Of a stretch of DNA of 64,000 nt, positions 36,101 to 45,400 are shown piece after piece. The DNA comes from Biostraticola tofi (GTDB taxonomy: Bacteria; Pseudomonadota; Gammaproteobacteria; Enterobacterales; Enterobacteriaceae). The notes beneath the pieces were generated by a model that saw only the letters and a list, made by a program, of their open reading frames with translations, had not been told where the DNA came from and ran no database searches. The DNA lies in assembly GCF_004343195.1 (NCBI RefSeq), contig NZ_SMCR01000006.1:186001-250000 (forward strand). Reading direction: 5' to 3'. Every line of letters starts with the position of its first letter. Positions within the stretch are counted from its first letter, which is position 1. The position numbers were made by a program, and so were the translations under genes.

Positions 36101-37470
36101 ATTATCTGTGATTCTGTTCCTAACTGTTTGAGTGGATTGCTCAGCGTTCGCCCTATCTGCCTGACGATATCAATTGAGGACATATCACTTCGCTCATCTA
36201 TGCATGAAAAGTCGTACATTTTCTCAATTTTGACATCATCAGTAGGCGAAATATTGCGTGCAATAGAGAGCCTTGGCTGATAGCCAACATCAAAGCGGGG
36301 GGAAAAAATGAGTTTTTTCCTTACCCCCGGCCAAATATTTTCTGCCGGGGTCTTTCCCGCTGCCATGCCGGTGATCGGCATTAACGGCTGCGCCGTTGCG
36401 TCATGAGTTCCTGGGGCAGCGGTTATGACAGAGGCAAATAGATGGCGTGTCGAAGGTTTTGTGTGTGTTTTATCCAGTGAGGGCTGTAGGGGGTGAGGTG
36501 GAACAATGGTTACCCTGGCCCCTTCAGGGGGGGGGCACAGGCAGGTAAAGCTGTCAATCTTCAGTACCATTTGTGTCGCTATTGTATCTTTATGACTTTT
36601 TTTAACGTCTGCATGGGCTATTTTGCAACGTTCTTTAATACGGTCCGTTAAGCATTTCTCCGGTTGAACGCCGGTATAGCTATAGCGCCACGGAACCCGT
36701 AAAGACTGCCTGCTCACTTTTTGGTGATATTCCTCTGGCTGTGCGCAGGGGATTTCCCGTTGATAACCTCCCCGCCCCTTACCAAAATAGGTATAGCATT
36801 TTTTCAGCGATCTTTTCGTTACGCCAGCGGACCGCTTTTTGGGGATGGATGTCGCTTTTGGAAAATCAATGTGCCGGCTGTACCGACGTTGATGAAAAGC
36901 ATGACTGCGGCGAGGCACTTGAGGACTTTGGTAAACCTGAGTTTGTTCTTGGTTGTCTTGCGCCTGATGCCATAGTAAATCAGCACCGTTGTCAACCAGT
37001 GAACATGGGCACATATCACGACCTGCAAGACAATATCTTGCCCAATGCGCGACCACACTAAAGACCATGACGACACACCAGCCAAGTCCTCGCGAATACA
37101 GCTGTTTCTGGACCATAGGCAGCGCTTCTTGCCGCTGAACGCGGCAGCGCACCCGCTGCGCAGCCTGATATAACTGCTTGCCTGCCGCTAATATCTCATT
37201 CAGCTGACGGTCTTCTGTAGACGAATGATTAACCTGCCATGGCAAAACGGCTAACCGTTCAGCATACTGGGGTTTAGCCGGTCGCGTGCCATGGGTGCCG
37301 GTCGCGCCATAACCGCTGTGCGTCAGTTTCAGATCATTATTTTTCACCGACACAGGCAGCGTGGGCTGCCCAGCCGATAGCATATGGCGATGGGAAAAAC
37401 CAGAGCAATTGGCACCCCTATCATCAGAGCGGTGTCTTTGAGCCGGGAATAGCGGAATTTGCGTTTGCAC
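33160..37470 (-). CDS. Giant paralogue 1: candidate secreted toxin/effector with aspzincin-like C-terminus
   Basis: About 1,436 residues from a GTG at 37470; the open frame reaches an ATG at 37545, but that stretch matches the promoter/leader shared with paralogue 3. I do not recognise the family. N-terminal ~430 residues: basic, Gln/Pro-rich, with a hydrophobic segment (WCVVMVFSVVAHW) and conserved cysteines ending in FTCLCPPPEGARVTIVPP. Next is a shared block (YDFSCIDERSDMSS, IGRTLSNPLKQLGTESQIIHHH) and a hydrophobic helix (LAVLQLIVGPALEVFSDGL). The long middle contains recurring modules with YLKF...HWIANDKYVLD or LYFLHDGHYFNAEW patterns. The C-terminus has HEASH at ~1317-1321 followed by IGGITTDIVYF; HExxH plus T-x-D-x-x-Y resembles M35 aspzincin zinc proteases. 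No classical signal peptide is seen. The coding region for the C-terminal two thirds is distinctly AT-rich. Confidence 0.8.
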   Translation of the reverse strand: MQTQIPLFPAQRHRSDDRGANCSGFSHRHMLSAGQPTLPVSVKNNDLKLTHSGYGATGTHGTRPAKPQYAERLAVLPWQVNHSSTEDRQLNEILAAGKQLYQAAQRVRCRVQRQEALPMVQKQLYSRGLGWCVVMVFSVVAHWARYCLAGRDMCPCSLVDNGADLLWHQAQDNQEQTQVYQSPQVPRRSHAFHQRRYSRHIDFPKATSIPKKRSAGVTKRSLKKCYTYFGKGRGGYQREIPCAQPEEYHQKVSRQSLRVPWRYSYTGVQPEKCLTDRIKERCKIAHADVKKSHKDTIATQMVLKIDSFTCLCPPPEGARVTIVPPHPLQPSLDKTHTKPSTRHLFASVITAAPGTHDATAQPLMPITGMAAGKTPAENIWPGVRKKLIFSPRFDVGYQPRLSIARNISPTDDVKIEKMYDFSCIDERSDMSSIDIVRQIGRTLSNPLKQLGTESQIIHHHNIQGRGCPPHRQSQNLADMLDKAGSILVQVLTLLPHSQPLAVLQLIVGPALEVFSDGLEGKPLDLQKIEGIDQQIMFMTKQIIKTYSADEISILYDKSKADKDITGPLSRSFNNRKFSYKDKRIGINVKGNEYPLQKDINGNPFVLQGGTEQIVFFNTRSGVWDFAGPKVKDSRSITEQEIKKIYGKPLGEFLENSKYDLIIDESDSQILIFSKASGESFKAVMMEGFIVPVEQIKAGPNGNKKLTLTAAKDSARRKVLLLRESGWMFEEESAKVDDNLAIILNIKRDEITYSADKVLSVIQDDGLCYDAQGHSYLKFKDRYHAIHWIANDKYVLDSSVDTFIEQKDNSFTLVSAYDVIFSQQTVSVGVESLESVSHLAIESEAYQYLTSQGKRIDTIPVAQIGPGIYIDAVHRKIFSANGLFFEVSHYDGNGLDIECDQFEANQPAISLYLLNDVFYRVRDNYEYSPENYSEIVNCHNRRAVESSSTGCIPIFMTKELDSLFKKNIARNVISRKNILNKSVISYDDNKFPQLYISTETGNLYFLHDGHYFNAEWVSEGDRNNPLGIPVLRLFIKNFAFRLKKEIALIVSEKNQLKFEIKTVRDYLSEKLHIKNEFSKKLIFMLKYKHVSDFKTISSAVNEVILSKKFYLSKMTRFYSPEISESQIHSLVVNKLYPNSVINAASNRVVFFKLNMINEHHPLYLRKGSQEIDEYINFIKDNIIPETIYNLENINADYETYLSSILKTNNIDFLVQFASALRKRLITITNNLNADSIYLTDLIKNPIAGYHSPAHKEVLYYEPILTPEQRGRGNVAIALTDRSKRIFINLDKLYYVDPTHPDVTLRKKTATDVITTLLHEASHIGGITTDIVYFPRENGEIIPVLSSIDDMVQKIAEGRIINKQDFNKLNQDYFTSISVYRSLKKSVFENAQLAYIAENDPGYLAHLLLNTADGIAQITRDLYKLAFTRQMINIEISR

Positions 37471-37504
37471 AGTGCTGTATCTCACATCATTACCTGTTGA
37501 GATG

Positions 37505-37537
37505 TCAGTATAATTAGCACCAGTCTTAAAGAGATAA
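37505..37537 (-). promoter_or_regulatory. Promoter/leader block of giant gene 1, shared with gene 3
   Basis: On the minus strand, ttatctcttt is followed after 12 bases by aattatactga. The identical two boxes with identical spacing precede giant gene 3 (46788-46820). tatact is a plausible -10; the upstream box is unlike a -35 and may bind an activator. Downstream, both leaders share aatgatg, gag and acag before a GTG. Confidence 0.6.
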
Positions 37538-37697
37538 TATCCCATATGCTTTGCTCATGGAGACATCGTCATGGTGTCAAAACGAGCAAGCAGCTGTCAT
37601 TCGCCAGTAAGGGTTAACCTCGGGTGTGCGCATTGATTCACTGGTGCCAGCCAGTTCATCGCCCACGCAGTGGTTGTATACGTAGTAGTGACAGCGG

Positions 37698-37775
37698 CAG
37701 TATCAGTATCAGTATCAGTATCAGTATCAGTATCAGTATCAGTATCAGTATCAGTATCAGTATCAGTATCAGTAT
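37698..37775. repeat. 13 perfect copies of the hexanucleotide CAGTAT
   Basis: An uninterrupted 78-base simple-sequence repeat between the stop of giant gene 2 (37844) and the promoter block of giant gene 1. It begins about 160 bases upstream of that block. Perfect copies imply recent slippage. Such tracts near promoters can tune expression by changing spacing in phase-variable genes. Confidence 0.95.
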
Positions 37776-37843
37776 CAATACTACAATCACTTCCGATACC
37801 TGATGCCAGACTGGATTATCCCGATAGCGTCATCAATGGCCTG

Positions 37844-40800
37844 TTATCCGCCCGTCTCCATGACAGCTGTTTTTATCTTTGCGCCCATATTATTATAAAG
37901 ATCTCTGGTCAATACTGCCAAGCCATCTGCCGTATTCAGCAACAGGTGAGCCAGATAGCCGGGGTCGTGCGAGGCAATATATTCGAATTGATCATTGTCT
38001 TTAATCATATGTTTTAAATCACGATAGACCGATAGGCTGCTGAAATAGTCCTCGTTGAGTCGGGTGAAATCATGTTTATTGATAATTCTACCACTGCCAA
38101 TTTTTTCCAGCATATCTTCGATAGAACTCAGCACCGGCACGATATCACCAAACTTTCTGGGAAAATAGACAATATCGGTTGTCATACCACCAATATGGGA
38201 TGCCTCATGAATCAGGGTTGTAATAATATCTGTAGCGGGTACTTGTCGTAAGGTGACATCAGGATGAGTGGGGTCGGCAAAATATAACTTATCAAGATTG
38301 ATAAAAATCTTTTTACTGCGATCGGTAAGGGCCAGCGCCACGTTACCGGTGCTTCTTTCTTGAGGAGTGAGAACCGGTTGATAATAAAGGACTTCCCGCT
38401 GGTCTGCCGATATATGGTCTGTCAGCGGCAGTTTAAACACATCCGTAAAATAGATATATTCGGGATTCAGGTTGTCGCTGATTTTTTTCAAACGCTTACA
38501 TAATGCCGCTGAGAACTGGGCAAGAAATTGGATATTGCCGGTTTCAAGTACAGTGGACAAATAGAGTAGGTAATCAGGATTAATTTTATTTAGCCCGTTA
38601 ATCGTTTCGGGTATAATATTCTCTCTTAGCAATTTTATATTGTCATAAATCTGTTCAGCGCCTTTACGAATATAAAATGGGTGATAATCGTTAATCATAT
38701 TTAGCTTGAATATTCGCACCTCTTTGGCGGGACTTTGGGTAATTGTTTCTGGATAAAGGTGATTAACGACCAATGAGTATAGGCTATCTTCAGGTATTAC
38801 AGGGGTAAAGTCTACCACCAATTTTTTCGAGTAAAAAATATTGGATAAAGTCGCCTGACTGACTGCGCTGGATAAAGCTCTAAAGTTGGAAATATAACGG
38901 TATTTGATCATGGTGATCAGTTTTTTACTGAACTCATTTTTGACATGCAGTTTCTCAGACAGAAAATCATCTACTGTTTTTATTTCTAATCTTAATTGTT
39001 TTTTTTCACAAACCACTAACGCTATTTCTTCTTTAATTCGTAAAATATAACTTTTACTGAATATGCGCAGTACCGGCATACTCAGAGGATTTCGTTTATC
39101 GTTTATGCCCAGCCACTCCGCATGCAAGTAATGGCCATCATGAAGAAAATACAACTTCCCCGTATCTGAAGAAATATACAAGTGTGGAAACAAATCATCA
39201 TTATAGTAAGTTATGGACTTATCTAATATGGTTTTATTACTGACCAAACCCCTTTCGATGTTTTTCTTGAAAAGAAAATCCAGCGTTTTGGTCATCAAGA
39301 TCGGCCGACAACGTGAGGCCGGAGGATCAACCGATCGTCTTGATTCGCAGCCTGTAATCTTGCAGTAATTCTCAGGATCGTATTGATAATCATCTCTCAC
39401 TTTGTAATAAACATCTTTATTCAGAAATAATTTCATTTCCGGTTGATGACACTTGAGAGGATCCCCCCTTACTGTCAACGTTTCTTGCGTATCATCGGCA
39501 ATCTCATAGGTTTTGCCCTGCACGGAAATGACCTTCTTATGCGACGCAGTACTAAAAACAGCTGGGCCAATTCGGTTTAACAATGCGGTGTCGGAACATG
39601 TAGCTTGAGATATCAGATACTGATATGCTTCGCTTTCTAAAAAAAGGGTTGATGAGCCATCAATCGACAGTTCCATCGTATCAATAACATCATGGATGAA
39701 CACGACTTCCGAAGACATACGCAATGAAAAATAATCACTATTTTTCTCAATGTAGATATCCGAAAAATTATCCAGCACATATTTATTATTTACGATCCAG
39801 TGCAGTCGATGATAACTGTTTCTAAATTTGAGATAAGCCTTTCCCTGGGCATCATAACATAATCCATCCTCATTGATGGCTGACAAAACCTCTTCCACAG
39901 AAGAGATAATTTCATCAATGCTGGCATTTAGAAATATATCTAAATGTGTATCCGTTTTTGCCGATTCAGGCTCAAATATCCAACCTGTTTCGGTAGGCAA
40001 TAGCAATTTCTTTTTTAGTCCCTTACCAGAAGCCGTCAGAATGAGCAACTGATTTTTATAAGGACCCGAATGAAATTGCATGACAGGAATAATATACCCA
40101 TCCATGTTTACTGCCTTAAATGACTCACCACTGTCTTTCTCAAAATAGAGAAGTCGACTATCTGAATCATCTTTTCGGATATCGTATCGATTACTCTTAA
40201 AAAGGACCAAGAGCGGCGTGCCATACTGGTGTTTTAATATCTGTTCCGCTTTCCCTCGATTTGCTATGACGTCGGGACCGGCAAACATCCATCCATAGTT
40301 GACATTATTATAAGCAACCATTTTATCTAACCCGTCATCTATAACATAAGGATTTTCATTTACATCATTATGTAATCTATATTCCTTTCCTTGCAGATCG
40401 AGGAAAAGGTTTTTTGCTTTAATGATAAACTTTCTTCTGGAGAATATTGCACTGTCGACATGTTCAGGCTGTGTTAAAACATCTTCTTTTTTAGCTGTAT
40501 TATATAATAAGTCGAATTCTTCAGCAGTAAACGTGGGAATCATCTGCTTGGCCATAAACATCAATTGCTGATCAATGTTTTCTACCTGCTGCCAATCGAT
40601 AGATTTTCCGTCCAGTCCATCAGACAGCAGCTCTAATGCCGGGCCAACAATCAGCTGCAGCGCAGCCAGAGGCTGAGAGTTTGGCAGCACACCCAGCACC
40701 TGGACCAGTATGCCATCGGCTTTCCCCAGTATTTCCGACAAATGCTGCCTTACGAGGCCGACTGGGCAGCCCTTTTGCAGTGTCTGATGATGGTGGATTA

Positions 40801-42190
40801 TCTGTGATTCTATTCCCACTTGCTTTACCGGGTTGCTGAGCGTCCGGCCTACCTGACGAATGATATCGGCCAATGTCATATTATTTCGCTGATCAAGGCA
40901 TGAAAAATCATACAGTTGCTCTATTTTCACTTCTTCAGCAACCGAGTGCATTGGGTTATTTTTCAATGGCCCGGCGAGCACACCGTCAGCCTTGGGAGCC
41001 AAATGAAACCGTTTATTGATAAGCCAGCCACCATGGGCAATAGCCTTCTCAGGTAACTGCCCGGTCAGCGATTTTACCGGCTGAACACTGCTGTCGCTGC
41101 CGGGAGGCAGAGCGGTTGGCGTGGCAAGCGTTATGCTCCTGCTGTTTAATGGGGTGCCTGTGGGATTTATCTGTTGCTGGCTATGACGGATATACGGTGG
41201 TGGTATAATCATGACCCGCGCCCCATCAGGGGGCGGACACAGACACGAGCTTTTACCTATTTTCAATATCATTTTGGTCGATGTCTGGTGGGTATTTTTT
41301 TTTCTGAATGCGTTATGGGCAATCTGACACCGATTGGTCACGCTTTGGGTTAGGCAATGGGCCGGTTGTCGCTGTGTGTAGTAGTATTCAACCGCGGCAG
41401 CCTGCGTTTTTTCCCCTTGCCCACGCAGGCTGTTCTGGTCCACCGGGCAAATCACTTCTTTTCGATAGCTCGCGCGGCCCCTGCCGGCATACTGGTAGCA
41501 CCTCCTGTGCGTCTGGCTTGCTGACTTAGCAGACAGGTTGTCAGGCATTGGGGTTGACTGCGGGCCTGACACTTGCCGCTTGGGCCGCGGCTGCTGCTTG
41601 AAATCCCTGGCACCGGAGGGATCATGAATCAGCGATAACGCATCCGGTCCCCAGACAGCCAGCTTCTGGTCATTGCCACTATAGCGTCCGGCATGGCGCT
41701 GTGCGTAGCCGTTAACGCCATAATTTGGCCCGAAGCTGCCGAGAAAACCACCCAGTCCTACCCCGACACTGGCGAGCACCGCTGCTACTGCTGATAAATG
41801 TCCGGTGCCGGATATGGGAGACAGGGAAGGTATTAGCGGCGCCTCATGCTGATGAAGCAAGAAGGCCCTCCTCGCACCCTGTTGATATAAAATCTTACCG
41901 CGAGCCAGCAGATGGGTGAGTTCAACGTCTTGTTGCACGCGTGCGGGCGACAACCAGGACAGCCAATAGCGCCAATGACCGGCTTGGTTATCCGCGCTGT
42001 TATCAGCTTGGCCAGCAACGGGCCGGCTAAAAATGACGGCATTTGCTTCAAGCCGGTTATGTGCGGCTCTCAGCTCAGTGGCCAGTACGGGCGGCTTATG
42101 AGCGTCGGCATGCAACGCAGGAACCGCCCTTAAATCAGCAGCTTGAGAAGCGGTATTTCCAGTAGAAATGTTAAAAGGAGTTATCGGCAC
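37844..42190 (-). CDS. Giant paralogue 2: candidate secreted toxin/effector with aspzincin-like C-terminus
   Basis: About 1,448 residues from a GTG at 42190 (VPITPFNIS; same GTG-CCG-ATA start as gene 3, gaggg upstream); an ATG at 42208 would add six residues. It is collinear with paralogues 1 and 3. The basic, Gln/Ala-rich N-terminus has a Gly/Val-rich hydrophobic segment (LSAVAAVLASVGVGLGGFLG), then GRGRASYRKEVICP, CLCPPPDGARVMIIPP, YDFSCLDQRNNM, VGRTLSNPVKQVGIESQIIHHH and the hydrophobic helix LAALQLIVGPALELLSDGLDG. The middle modules include YLKFRNSYHRLHWIVNNKYVLD and LYFLHDGHYLHAEW. The C-terminus has LIHEASH (~1328-1332) then IGGMTTDIVYF. A near-identical last 190 residues indicate duplication followed by N-terminal divergence. 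Its promoter differs from that of genes 1 and 3. Confidence 0.8.
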   Translation of the reverse strand: MPITPFNISTGNTASQAADLRAVPALHADAHKPPVLATELRAAHNRLEANAVIFSRPVAGQADNSADNQAGHWRYWLSWLSPARVQQDVELTHLLARGKILYQQGARRAFLLHQHEAPLIPSLSPISGTGHLSAVAAVLASVGVGLGGFLGSFGPNYGVNGYAQRHAGRYSGNDQKLAVWGPDALSLIHDPSGARDFKQQPRPKRQVSGPQSTPMPDNLSAKSASQTHRRCYQYAGRGRASYRKEVICPVDQNSLRGQGEKTQAAAVEYYYTQRQPAHCLTQSVTNRCQIAHNAFRKKNTHQTSTKMILKIGKSSCLCPPPDGARVMIIPPPYIRHSQQQINPTGTPLNSRSITLATPTALPPGSDSSVQPVKSLTGQLPEKAIAHGGWLINKRFHLAPKADGVLAGPLKNNPMHSVAEEVKIEQLYDFSCLDQRNNMTLADIIRQVGRTLSNPVKQVGIESQIIHHHQTLQKGCPVGLVRQHLSEILGKADGILVQVLGVLPNSQPLAALQLIVGPALELLSDGLDGKSIDWQQVENIDQQLMFMAKQMIPTFTAEEFDLLYNTAKKEDVLTQPEHVDSAIFSRRKFIIKAKNLFLDLQGKEYRLHNDVNENPYVIDDGLDKMVAYNNVNYGWMFAGPDVIANRGKAEQILKHQYGTPLLVLFKSNRYDIRKDDSDSRLLYFEKDSGESFKAVNMDGYIIPVMQFHSGPYKNQLLILTASGKGLKKKLLLPTETGWIFEPESAKTDTHLDIFLNASIDEIISSVEEVLSAINEDGLCYDAQGKAYLKFRNSYHRLHWIVNNKYVLDNFSDIYIEKNSDYFSLRMSSEVVFIHDVIDTMELSIDGSSTLFLESEAYQYLISQATCSDTALLNRIGPAVFSTASHKKVISVQGKTYEIADDTQETLTVRGDPLKCHQPEMKLFLNKDVYYKVRDDYQYDPENYCKITGCESRRSVDPPASRCRPILMTKTLDFLFKKNIERGLVSNKTILDKSITYYNDDLFPHLYISSDTGKLYFLHDGHYLHAEWLGINDKRNPLSMPVLRIFSKSYILRIKEEIALVVCEKKQLRLEIKTVDDFLSEKLHVKNEFSKKLITMIKYRYISNFRALSSAVSQATLSNIFYSKKLVVDFTPVIPEDSLYSLVVNHLYPETITQSPAKEVRIFKLNMINDYHPFYIRKGAEQIYDNIKLLRENIIPETINGLNKINPDYLLYLSTVLETGNIQFLAQFSAALCKRLKKISDNLNPEYIYFTDVFKLPLTDHISADQREVLYYQPVLTPQERSTGNVALALTDRSKKIFINLDKLYFADPTHPDVTLRQVPATDIITTLIHEASHIGGMTTDIVYFPRKFGDIVPVLSSIEDMLEKIGSGRIINKHDFTRLNEDYFSSLSVYRDLKHMIKDNDQFEYIASHDPGYLAHLLLNTADGLAVLTRDLYNNMGAKIKTAVMETGG

Positions 42191-42426
42191 GAAGGGGGTA
42201 TCCCTCATTTCAGATAGGCAACGCCTGACTCTTTTTGGCGCGGCTATAACGCATTAAGGCTTATGGAGCTGAGCCAACATCGGCGACCAGATCGACTGCA
42301 AGTCTTGTGCTGCACGGTAAAGCAGGCAACCATCAGGGTCAGGGTAAGAGGCTACCGATCGCCGTAGGCACATGACGGCAGGTGCCGTCTTAAGCACCGG
42401 TTTGCCACTTTCCAGTGGCCTTTGGT
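42191..42426. other. Spacer between giant genes 3 and 2
   Basis: 236 bases without a gene. A perfect hairpin gacggc-aggt-gccgtc (42374-42389) and a second, gccact-ttcc-agtggc (~42404-42419), follow the stop of gene 3 in its direction of transcription; either could stabilise or end the transcript, though no U-tract follows. The conserved boxes found before genes 1 and 3 are not present before gene 2. Confidence 0.5.
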
Positions 42427-45400
42427 TTACACTACCGGAACCTGCGCCCCTGCTTGGTCAATAGTTCCCGCCAGCGGATTATCTTTGACGCCTTTATTAT
42501 AAAAAAGATCTCTTGCTAAGACCGCCAAGCCATCTGCGGTATTGAGCAGCAAGTGAGCCAGATAGCCGGGATCGCAGGATGCAACATAATCGTACTGATT
42601 ATTTTCAGAGAGGGCGATTTTGTAATTTCGGTATATCGGTATTCCGCCAAAGTATTCTTCATTCAGTTTAGTAAAGTCATGTTTATTAACAATCTGACCG
42701 TGACTTATTTTTTCAATCATATCATCTATTGAGCTTAATACTGGAATAATCTCGCCCTCCTTTCGCGGAAAATAGACAATATCGGTCGTCATGGTGCCGA
42801 TGTGAGAGGCCTCATGAATTAAGGTGGTAATGATATCTGTCGCGGGCTTTTGGCGCATAGAGATATCTGGATGGGTCGGATCCACATCGTAAAGCTTATC
42901 AAGATTAATATAGATCCTCTTGCTTCGATCGGTCAAGGCCAAAGCTACATGGCCGCTACTCCTTTCTTCAGGTGTCAATACCGCTTGATGATAACGCACT
43001 TCTTTTGGCTCCGGCGCCTCATAACCTTCAAGCGGCTGTTTAACCAAATCTGTTATATAAATATATTCAAGATTGAGGTTTTGGCTTATCTTATCCAGAC
43101 GCTTACTTAGCTCTACAGAAAATTGTGACAAAAACTGTATATTATTTGTCTCCAACACCAATGACAGATAATTTTCATAGTCGGCATTATAATCAGCAAG
43201 CCCACTGATCACTTCTGGTAACATGACTTCTCTGATAAATCGTATGCAAGCAGATATGTGTTGACTGCCTTTCCTTAGATATAACGGGTGTTGATCGTTG
43301 ATTAATCTGAGCTTATGAAACTTTATAGTGTTAGATGGGTTAGTGATAATGTCATCCGGATACAGATATTTCAACACAATCGAGCGCAGCCACTCATCGG
43401 GCACGCCTGGCGTAAAATACAATGTTAATTTCTTCGAAAATAAATTGTGGGATAAAGCCACCTGGTTCACCGCATTGGATAAATCTTTAAAATTGGCAAT
43501 ATAGCGATATTTTATCATAGTGCCAATTTTTTCCGCAATATGTGGCTTAACCTGCAACTTTTCGGCTATATGGTCATTTACGGTTTTTATTTCAAACTTA
43601 GATTCACTTTTATCACACACCACCAACGCTATGTCTTGTTTCAAACGAAACGCAAATCTTTTGTGAAATAGTCGTAGCACTGGCTTTTCCAGGGGGTTGT
43701 TTTTATCCCCTTTAGACACCCATTCTGCGTCGATATAATTCCCATCATGAAGGAAATAGTAATTACCGGTCTCGGGTGAATAGTACAATTGTGGAAATTC
43801 ATCATTGTCATAACTAAATATGGATTTGTCGAATATATTTTTCTTGCTTACCTGATGACGGGCAATATGCTTTTTTAACACATCATCCAGCGTTTTTGTC
43901 ATGTATATTGGCAAGCATCCGGGATCTGCAAAATCCGCCGCTCGCCTCACTTTACAATAACCAATGCGGTAATACCGATCCGGGTCATAGTGGTAATTAT
44001 CTCTGACCTTGTAATATACATTATCATTCAAGTACAATTTGATTTCCGGCTGATTACCTTTGATCGGGTCAGCTACCAGAGTAACAACATCATTTTCATA
44101 GGCGGAAGCCAAAAAAGTTTCTCCGTTGACGAAAAATACCTTCCGGTGCATGTTGTCTATATAAACTGCGGAACCCAGTTTTGACAGCGATGTTGTATCG
44201 ATACCCTGTGCCTCAGATTGCAAGAGCGTATAAGCTTCGCGCTCAAGATAGATATCAGATTTACCGTCAAGGGATTTTTCTGCAGTGTCAACGGCGTCAG
44301 GTATAAAGGTCACTTCAGAAGCACTGCGTAAAGTAAAGACATCTTCGACTTTCTCAACGAACACTTCATCGGCCTCGTCCAGAACGTACATATTGTTGGC
44401 AATCCAATCAACATGATAATATCGGTGATTATATTTTATGTAAGATTTTCCTGCCGGATCATAGCACAGTCCATTATTCCTGATTGTCGACATTATTTTT
44501 TCAGCCGGGTACGAATTTTCTTCGCTGCTTGACCTGAGGAATATCTCAAGTTCTGTATTGAAGTTACTTGATTTTGTTTCAAACACCCAGCCCGATTTTG
44601 TCGGCAAAATAACTTTGCTACCAACAACGCCATCACCATAAGTTAATATGACTCTTCTATTTTTAAACGGGCCTGAGATGAACTGGTGTACCGGGATAAT
44701 AAATCCATCCATATTCACCGCATGGAATGACTGTCCATTTTCATTTTCTAAGAACAGTAATTTTTGGTCGACGCTATCGCTAGCCACTCTGTATCGGCTT
44801 TTGCCAAAAAACTCTGAAAGAGGCATGCCACAGGCTTCCTTGGTGATTTGTTCGTCTTTACCTCTGTTTGCAACGATGTCCGTTCCAGCAAGTTCCCATT
44901 CTTGCTGATGGTTGTTGTAAGCAATCATTCTTGCAACACCCTCATTCATAATATAGGGGTTTTCGTAGGAATCATTGTGCAGTTGATGTTCTTTATCGTT
45001 AACGGCGACGAATAATTTTTTATTTTTTATAATAAACTTGCGTTTCTCGAATACCTCTTTGGCTGGACTGCCGTTGTCGGAGGGGGGCCTGTTTTTATTA
45101 TAGAGCATCGACAATTCTTCTGCGGTATAGGTGAAAATTACCTGTCTGGCCATAAATAATATTTGCTGGTCAATATTTTCCATCAGCTGAAGGTTTGCCG
45201 ATTTGCCGTCCAGTCCGTCTGAAAATATTTCCAGTGCCGGCCCCACAATCATTTGCAGTACCGCAAGCGGCTGAGCGTGCGGCAGCAAGGCCATAACCTG
45301 AGCCAGTATGGCGTCGGTTTTCCCCAAAACCTCGGCCAGATTCTGGCTTTCAGGTCCTATAGGGCACCCTTTCTCCAAGGTCTTATGGTGATGTATTATC

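Larger units (their letters stand above)
37471..37843. other. Spacer between giant genes 2 and 1
   Basis: 373 bases with no credible gene. It holds the leader and promoter block of gene 1 (37471-37537), ordinary sequence to ~37690, and the CAGTAT hexanucleotide tract at 37698-37775. A plus-strand frame through the tract (Val-Ser repeats) is a by-product of the repeat. Confidence 0.6.

Noticed and set aside
37670..38017. Plus-strand open frame with a long Val-Ser repeat
   Set aside because: It is produced by translating the CAGTAT tract and then runs antisense into giant gene 2; no ribosome-binding site or meaningful sequence.
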